A DNA stretch of 64,000 nucleotides from Symbiodinium natans (lineage: Eukaryota; Sar; Dinophyceae; Suessiales; Symbiodiniaceae), in assembly GCA_905221605.1 (NCBI GenBank), contig CAJNDS010002193.1, positions 438,301-502,300 on the forward strand, in the 5' to 3' direction. A model generated the notes under the pieces. The model ran no database searches. It was not told the DNA's origin and saw nothing but the letters and a program-made list of their open reading frames with translations. The position numbers were made by a program, and so were the translations under genes. Positions 58,959-64,000 of the stretch are shown one piece after another. How positions within the stretch are numbered: the stretch's first letter is position 1; each line of letters begins with the position of its first letter.

Positions 58959-61900
58959 TCATTGGCATTCTTCCCGCGACTGATAGCGCCCGCGGTCCAA
59001 TGCCCTTCTACGCCCTCATTGGACGCAGAGAATTGAGCAAGGACCCTTGACGCCTGCCGGGTAGAACTGCGGGGATCCGAGGCTTCTCCGGTTGCCCGCC
59101 AGCCAATGACCTGAGTAACCCTACCCACAAGGGCTATCAGCTTGCCGAAGGAGGGGTCTAAGGCAACCTCTTTGCCCTTAGACCTCCAGAGCACTTCGCA
59201 CTGCTCATTCACGACGTGTCTGTGGCCGTGCCAGTTCACCACTGACGACCAATGCACGACGATGTCGCCCTGAACCGCATCCAGGGGCGAGCAGTTGTGC
59301 CCCGCCACCACAGCACCATCTTCTCTAACCACCCATGTGGTCCAGTAAGGCTTCACATCGCCCCACTTGGAAAGATCCTTGTGCTGGGAGCCGAGGCTGA
59401 GCTTCGTGGAATGGCCCTTCTTCCATATCTTCCCACTCAGCATGCCATATGCTGTGGGAACGGGAGCATCCTTGGGCGTAGTCCTGAACCCTACCGCCCA
59501 TTGCTGGATGGTTGAGGACCCAACCCTAAACAAACCTCCTGTCCTATCCAAGGTCGCAAGGACGGAGTTGACCTCTAGGCCCACCTCATGGGCCTCAAGG
59601 TCGCCCTCAAGCGGAGGTTCGAGCTCCTCCCGCTCGGCTATCTCCACCGAGGTATCGACTGCCTCTTTCTCGATGCAGGCGGGGCAGCGAGAAAACAGGT
59701 AGGTCCGCTTGCCGCAGATGCATAGACCCTCATGGTCCCAGAGGGGTCGTGACGGTTCGTCCAGCATCCCTCTAATGCTGGCATCATCGATGGAACGAAC
59801 CGCGTCCAGCCTCAAGGACCGCAGAACCTCCGCCCCCAATGCCTGCTTCCCTACGATCCCAAAACCTCGCAGGGGAGGCTCCGGAAAATCCTTCTTGAGT
59901 TCCGGACAAGCCTCGGCCACTTCCAAGTGGCCTTGCTGCGTGCGCCAAAGGCGTGGCCGCACCGCCCAGATAGCCTTGATGCCTGCCCAAGCCTCTCCTA
60001 CAGCCCTAGCTTCTTTGCGCTGCAGGTTCCTTGCTTGGAGCGTGAGCTCAACAACCAAAGGCCACCTAAGGACGGCTGTGACCAGCCCGCCTTGCCCAAG
60101 TCCTATGAGGAACTGCGGACGAAACCCCGAAGCTTCCCTAAGAACCTTGGCACACGAAGTGAGCAAGTCGACCCTGATCCGCTTGATCTTCTTGGTCCCT
60201 GCGAGCCTGCCGGCCCCGCAATCAAAATGCGAGGCAAGCCCGTCGGTATCCTCAAACGGACCCCAACAACCCCTGACAGCCACAGAAACTCCAGGGAGGC
60301 TCGCTTGGAAGACGCGCCTGATCTCAGTCAGCTCTGCGTCCTGCTCTTTCCAACGCGCATAGTCAAAGACAACCATGACGCGCACCGGAAGGGCCGCGAC
60401 GACGCACATCGGCACAGCCGCGGCCTGGACACGGCCCGCAGGCTCTGGGACGGCGTCGTTCCCGACCGCCCAGGGCACTGGTCCGTCACCCTCAGTACCC
60501 TCTCCGAGGTACTGGTCCAGGTCGAATCCTCGGAGTTGGCCCGAAAGGCCCTCGAGGTCTTTCGTCCTCGCCGCAAGGAGCGCATCCCGATCCTTGGGGT
60601 TGCGGCTAAAACTGTCACCCAGCGTCGCTGAGCGACCGCTAAGGCTCCTTATTTCAGACCCATCCATAAGGATTTCTGCAACCCACCGGACGAGCTTCGG
60701 ATCCATTCCGATGTCCGATGTTTGCGCTCGGGTAAGGTTGGCATGATCTGTCCAACACAGAGTCCGAATAGAGCCAAACATGCGGCGTGTCGCCCGCTTT
60801 ACCTCGAGCTGGGCGAACGCCTCCTGTATCAAGGGCGGCCAGTTCTGCTGCGCGGGGGTCAAGCTCTTCGAGTGCGTCATAAGCACCTTGAGCTGACTCA
60901 AGTCACGCGTCATCTGCACGACGCTGCCCCCTACCGCGATGCCCGACGCATCCGCGATCTGCTCAAGGGGACATGACCCATCCGCAGCAGAGGCCTCGTC
61001 GAAGGTAGCCAAATTGATGCGATTCTGCATCATGCGCTTAATCGCTTTAAAGGCTTTGCAACCCTCGGTGGCGGCTGAGCCCAGCCCGCCTTCAGGAAAG
61101 ACGGCGCCTGGCTTCTGCCACTGCCCTAAAATCTTGGCTGCGTGCCCATACTCAACAGGCAGGTAGCCGCGCAACCAGTTTGCGCAACCCAAAAATTGCT
61201 GAATGTGAAGCTTCTCCCAGAGCGGGGGAAAGTCAATCACCGCCTGACAACGCTCTTCGTCAGGCGAACTCCCGTCCCGCCCAATGTTGTGTCCCAGGAG
61301 CTTGCCTTTGGAGACACAAACTTCGGCCTTGCTGATTCCAAAGGAGAAGCCAAACAAGATTGACTTATCTAGGAAACCCTCTAAGGAAACGAGGTGGTCG
61401 AGGAGGTGCGGGCACGCTTTAGGATGCCGGGCGCGCATATCTGCCGCGAGCTTCTCATAATAGTAGTCCGTTGGAGGTTCTTCGATCATCTTCTCGATGT
61501 CCCAGCTCTCCACGATATGATAGCTCGGGCAGCGCGCCGTATCGACCGCGTCTGCTGGGCGCACAGCATCACTTGCGCCTCTTCCAGCCGTGGCCGATCC
61601 CGCACGCCAGCCAGCCCAGCGTGGCCCCTTGCGCGTCCTGAAGACCGCGAGGCGTTCGGTGACGGGAACTTCATCGCTACACGCAACGCTTTCCGCCACA
61701 CGCAAATCCCTCGTGTCCCAGAGACGCCACGCCTCACCTACGCGCTGAAGCAAGCACGTTTCGTAAGGCGCCTTCTCGACCGCCAGGGTCCCAAGGTCTT
61801 GCTGCGCAGGGCGCCTACCCCACACAGACGCGTAACCACCTGGCGCCTCCCACCAGCTGTCGACGCTTGGAAGGTGGTCCAAGCAAGAAAGCACTCCAGG

Positions 61901-63343
61901 CTCCTCAACAGGGCGCCCAACTGGGCCGCTCCCGCCCCACACCGAAGCGAGAACAGTCACCGCAGCAAGGACCGATAGCACACCGATCCTGGCGCCGGTA
62001 CGCAGCCGCCCAAAGGACCGCGCACACGAGGAACAACCTTGGAAGCTTCTTGCCGCGGCCCTGGACGCGGACCCGCAAGCAAAGCACGGGTCGTGGTCAA
62101 CCGATGCAACGGCGACCCCACAATCCGCACATGCCTGCGGAGACGGCTCCGACTCGAACACCGTCTCAACCGCGCCACAACCACAGGCCGCAGTGCTAAC
62201 GAGGCCGGAACGCACTTCCGCAACAACCTCGCCCGGCTGGAGAGAGTGATCGCACTCTTGGGCTGCGAGCAACACAAACCCCTTTCCCTCTCCTGTGGGC
62301 CAAAGGCCTGGTACGGCCTCGACCCCGCACTCCACCGGAAGCACTACCTCGGACAGGGATCCCTCTGCGGAGACTCCTTGCTCTCGCACGACAGGCACCA
62401 GCACCCCGTCGCCTGGCGAGAGCTCGAGAGGCTCTTCCCCGTCGTAGCGGAGGAGTTCCCGGCTTCCGCCCCCAGGCTCGGTGCATGACGCGTCGTCCAG
62501 GCTCGACAACCGCGCTTCGAAGGCGTAGGCCCTGTCCTTCCGGGTCTTGCTGTGATCCTCGCACCTGGGCATTCTGATTCCCAGCGTGTCGAGGACGTGA
62601 AAGTCGGGACCCGGCCTGAAGCCCAGGCCCATCCTTCCGGCGCAGTCCAATGCTCTGCCGCCGAGGATCAGTCCGTGCCAATCGGACGTCCCCCTGGCTG
62701 CGATTTTGCATCGCACGAAAATTTCAGTGTTGGGGCGACAGTCGTCCGCCGTCCTGCCTTCCAGCAGCGTGACGCGCAAGACTGCTGCCCCCTTCAGAGG
62801 AACGGGGGCTCCCGAAGCAATGCCATGCACATATTCGGGGTGGACCCACTTCTCGAGTCTCACGACCGGGAAGCCGGGATCTTCGGTACCGATCCCCAGC
62901 TCTGCAGCCCGGTTCATCATGCCCACCACAAGTTCCTCGGTTACGTGGTTCGCGCCGGCGCATCCGTCGAGCATGCACTCGACCTTACGGTCGAGCACCT
63001 GGACTACCGTTCTGTACTGGTAGCCTCCTGGCTCGTTGTCCGCCAGGTTCCACCAGTCCTTCGGCAAATCGTCCAGGGTGGCGAACTTGTCCCGCCCACC
63101 CTTGCTCAACGGAAGCGCGTGCTGCTGCACCGCGGCGCGTCCTGCGGCTCCTGAGACGCCTGCCTGGACGCCTGAGCTGCCTATCTGGACGCTGAACGCG
63201 GCGAAGGGGTTGGACATGGAAGCCCCGGAGGGCGCGGCCCAGTTGGCAGGCAAGGCCGGCGTCCCTCCTGAGGTCGTCAGATTGTGGACCATGTCGCAGC
63301 TGGCTCCTTTTTGCACGACCCATTCTTGGAGAAAAAGGGGCAA
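58892..63343 (-). CDS. Retroelement ORF2, copy 2, 5' part: protease, RT C-terminal part and RNase H
   Basis: 1483 residues. The retropepsin-like domain is about 110-260, with an unusual active-site loop MLDGCAGANHV (D126) and LILGGRALD. A Cys-rich zinc-ribbon-like stretch (405-440) and a hydrophobic helix (452-470) follow. Residues 640-735 are the thumb/connection of a gypsy RT (KLLGHNIGRDGSSPDEERC, then IQQFLGCANWLRGYLP). RNase H has D798 (ADASG), E841, D866 (WTDHANL) and D910 (LGDSFSRNP). No RT fingers or palm precede the thumb; they are in ORF3. The N-terminus overlaps ORF1 in the -1 frame and contains the second half of a CCCH finger. The last 15 residues are frameshift junk caused by the deletion near 58944. 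Confidence 0.8.
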   Translation of the reverse strand: MPLFLQEWVVQKGASCDMVHNLTTSGGTPALPANWAAPSGASMSNPFAAFSVQIGSSGVQAGVSGAAGRAAVQQHALPLSKGGRDKFATLDDLPKDWWNLADNEPGGYQYRTVVQVLDRKVECMLDGCAGANHVTEELVVGMMNRAAELGIGTEDPGFPVVRLEKWVHPEYVHGIASGAPVPLKGAAVLRVTLLEGRTADDCRPNTEIFVRCKIAARGTSDWHGLILGGRALDCAGRMGLGFRPGPDFHVLDTLGIRMPRCEDHSKTRKDRAYAFEARLSSLDDASCTEPGGGSRELLRYDGEEPLELSPGDGVLVPVVREQGVSAEGSLSEVVLPVECGVEAVPGLWPTGEGKGFVLLAAQECDHSLQPGEVVAEVRSGLVSTAACGCGAVETVFESEPSPQACADCGVAVASVDHDPCFACGSASRAAARSFQGCSSCARSFGRLRTGARIGVLSVLAAVTVLASVWGGSGPVGRPVEEPGVLSCLDHLPSVDSWWEAPGGYASVWGRRPAQQDLGTLAVEKAPYETCLLQRVGEAWRLWDTRDLRVAESVACSDEVPVTERLAVFRTRKGPRWAGWRAGSATAGRGASDAVRPADAVDTARCPSYHIVESWDIEKMIEEPPTDYYYEKLAADMRARHPKACPHLLDHLVSLEGFLDKSILFGFSFGISKAEVCVSKGKLLGHNIGRDGSSPDEERCQAVIDFPPLWEKLHIQQFLGCANWLRGYLPVEYGHAAKILGQWQKPGAVFPEGGLGSAATEGCKAFKAIKRMMQNRINLATFDEASAADGSCPLEQIADASGIAVGGSVVQMTRDLSQLKVLMTHSKSLTPAQQNWPPLIQEAFAQLEVKRATRRMFGSIRTLCWTDHANLTRAQTSDIGMDPKLVRWVAEILMDGSEIRSLSGRSATLGDSFSRNPKDRDALLAARTKDLEGLSGQLRGFDLDQYLGEGTEGDGPVPWAVGNDAVPEPAGRVQAAAVPMCVVAALPVRVMVVFDYARWKEQDAELTEIRRVFQASLPGVSVAVRGCWGPFEDTDGLASHFDCGAGRLAGTKKIKRIRVDLLTSCAKVLREASGFRPQFLIGLGQGGLVTAVLRWPLVVELTLQARNLQRKEARAVGEAWAGIKAIWAVRPRLWRTQQGHLEVAEACPELKKDFPEPPLRGFGIVGKQALGAEVLRSLRLDAVRSIDDASIRGMLDEPSRPLWDHEGLCICGKRTYLFSRCPACIEKEAVDTSVEIAEREELEPPLEGDLEAHEVGLEVNSVLATLDRTGGLFRVGSSTIQQWAVGFRTTPKDAPVPTAYGMLSGKIWKKGHSTKLSLGSQHKDLSKWGDVKPYWTTWVVREDGAVVAGHNCSPLDAVQGDIVVHWSSVVNWHGHRHVVNEQCEVLWRSKGKEVALDPSFGKLIALVGRVTQVIGWRATGEASDPRSSTRQASRVLAQFSASNEGVEGHWTAGAISRGKNANECKLKVEFWRLWVRSTRALQWF

Positions 63344-63999
63344 ACAGTGCCTGGTGGCTTTGCCGCGCCTTTGGCCGCAGCCTTAGGCTTAGCGCTGGCC
63401 TTTGCCTTGCCACCTCCCTTCCCTTTGCCCTTGCCTTTCGCCGTGGCAAAGGTTTGGTCACCCTTCTTAGCCGCGAGAGCTTTTCTGCGAAGCTCCTTGT
63501 CGTGGCTGAACGGGCAGGCATCCCCTTTCGGGCAATTCCCGTGGTCGCGAAAGTGGAAGCAGATCTTCTTGTCCGCCCCTTTGCCAGCTCCCTTCGACGC
63601 AGCGGCAAACGTCTGATCCGCGCCAGCCTTGGCCGCGGCAGCTGCTCCCTTCGCAGCGGCCTTAGCGGCGGCCTTGAGGCTCCGAATCTCCTTCTGAGCC
63701 TCGGCTAGCGCGACCGACGGGTCCGCGCTTGGAGAGCCGGTCGTGGAGTACACAGAGTGGGAAACAGCACGGTGCGCTGCTTCCCTCTGTTCGTACTCCA
63801 AGACGACCTTGTGGCTCTCCTCCCAAGTCTGCGGCCCTCTCAGCCCGCCGTCCTTGGGGTCGCCGGGCCACAATCGCTTGTCGTTACGTATCTCCTTTTG
63901 GAGATACGGGGGCATCTTGCGGAGGTACGAGAGGTACAACTCTCGTGGGGTCTTCCCGAGACCCACCGCCTCAAGGTCCGCGATCGACGCCTCAAACAA
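63277..63999 (-). CDS. Retroelement ORF1 (Gag-like), copy 2, C-terminal 240 residues
   Basis: The frame is open to the window edge, so the start is outside. Residues 1-80 look like the end of a Gag domain (MPPYLQKEIRNDKRLWPG, WEESHKVVLEYEQREAAHRA). An Ala/Lys-rich helix follows, then a complete CCCH finger C-x8-C-x5-C-x3-H (147-166), a Lys/Gly-rich RNA-binding-like linker, and the first two Cys of a second CCCH finger (220, 229). The frame then closes ten residues later, after an A-rich stretch. The second half of this finger is in ORF2. CCCH fingers bind RNA and may replace the usual CCHC knuckle of Gag. Confidence 0.75.
   Translation of the reverse strand: MFEASIADLEAVGLGKTPRELYLSYLRKMPPYLQKEIRNDKRLWPGDPKDGGLRGPQTWEESHKVVLEYEQREAAHRAVSHSVYSTTGSPSADPSVALAEAQKEIRSLKAAAKAAAKGAAAAAKAGADQTFAAASKGAGKGADKKICFHFRDHGNCPKGDACPFSHDKELRRKALAAKKGDQTFATAKGKGKGKGGGKAKASAKPKAAAKGAAKPPGTVCPFFSKNGSCKKEPAATWSTI
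63303..63317 (-). promoter_or_regulatory. Candidate -1 frameshift site between ORF1 and ORF2
   Basis: On the minus strand the ORF1 codons read TGC AAA AAG GAG. A -1 slip on C-AAA-AAG moves translation into the ORF2 frame and completes the second CCCH finger with correct spacing. The heptamer is close to, but not identical with, the classic A-AAA-AAG. A simple one-base deletion would look the same. Confidence 0.45.
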
Positions 64000-64000
64000 A

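Larger units (their letters stand above)
51501..64000 (-). mobile_element. Ty3/gypsy-related retroelement, copy 2 (continues past the window)
   Basis: Nearly identical to copy 1 at an offset of 11,773 to 11,790 bases. It contains ORF1 (partial), ORF2 (one frameshift), ORF3 (intact) and ORF4 (two frameshifts, truncated by the gap). No long terminal repeat is visible in the window. Confidence 0.9.

Noticed and set aside
1-64000. tRNA, rRNA or 5S genes
   Set aside because: I looked for conserved rRNA blocks and tRNA arm motifs by eye and saw none; a covariance-model search could still find a divergent one.

Overview
The window looks like nuclear DNA of a dinoflagellate, most likely a Symbiodiniaceae-like alga. 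The evidence is TTTAGGG-type telomeric repeat arrays scattered through the interior, introns that begin with GA, GC or GT and end in AG, introner elements inside coding exons, ubiquitin-like/ankyrin genes of a type common in these algae, and a possible degraded dinoflagellate spliced-leader sequence. I found no bacterial operons, rRNA genes or convincing tRNA genes.

Region 1 (1 to about 37,000) is gene-poor. Arrays of (TTTAGGG)n and (CCCTAAA)n occur about every kilobase in both orientations. Between them lie mononucleotide runs, minisatellites, several families of small inverted-repeat elements and small GC-rich islands that look like exons, all on the + strand. Recognisable genes are a terminal ankyrin exon (635-732), a two-exon ubiquitin-like/ankyrin gene (5265-6642), a multi-exon membrane-protein gene (about 19129-22468) and a seven-exon ubiquitin-like/ankyrin gene (32618-34350). 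In the last gene three introns are copies of one introner family. A dozen or more islands encode about 20 residues each of coiled-coil-like sequence and are probably micro-exons of one or more long coiled-coil genes whose introns are largely telomeric repeat.

Region 2 (about 37,010-64,000) is GC-rich and almost completely coding on the minus strand. It holds two nearly identical copies, about 11.79 kb apart, of a large Ty3/gypsy-related retroelement, separated by a 100-N assembly gap (51401-51500). In element order the ORFs are as follows. ORF1 is a Gag-like protein with CCCH zinc fingers. ORF2 encodes a retropepsin-like domain, the C-terminal part of reverse transcriptase, RNase H, integrase with a complete HHCC and D-x59-D-x35-E set, and the first half of a degenerate methyltransferase-like domain. 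ORF3 encodes the other half of that domain, the fingers/palm half of reverse transcriptase with YVDD, then a KptA/Tpt1-like RNA 2'-phosphotransferase domain. ORF4 encodes C2H2, RanBP2 and SWIM zinc fingers, a transmembrane helix and a phospholipase-D-like HKD domain.

The most unusual features are the order of the reverse transcriptase halves, which sit on opposite sides of integrase, and the two RNA/phosphodiester enzymes in the 3' half of the element. Each copy carries private frameshifts that the other lacks, so neither is fully intact as sequenced. Together the two copies show the ancestral reading frames. If the domains act together, Gag would package the RNA, the RT/RNase H/integrase parts would copy and insert it, and the KptA-like and PLD-like domains could act on RNA or DNA ends. 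That last role is inference.
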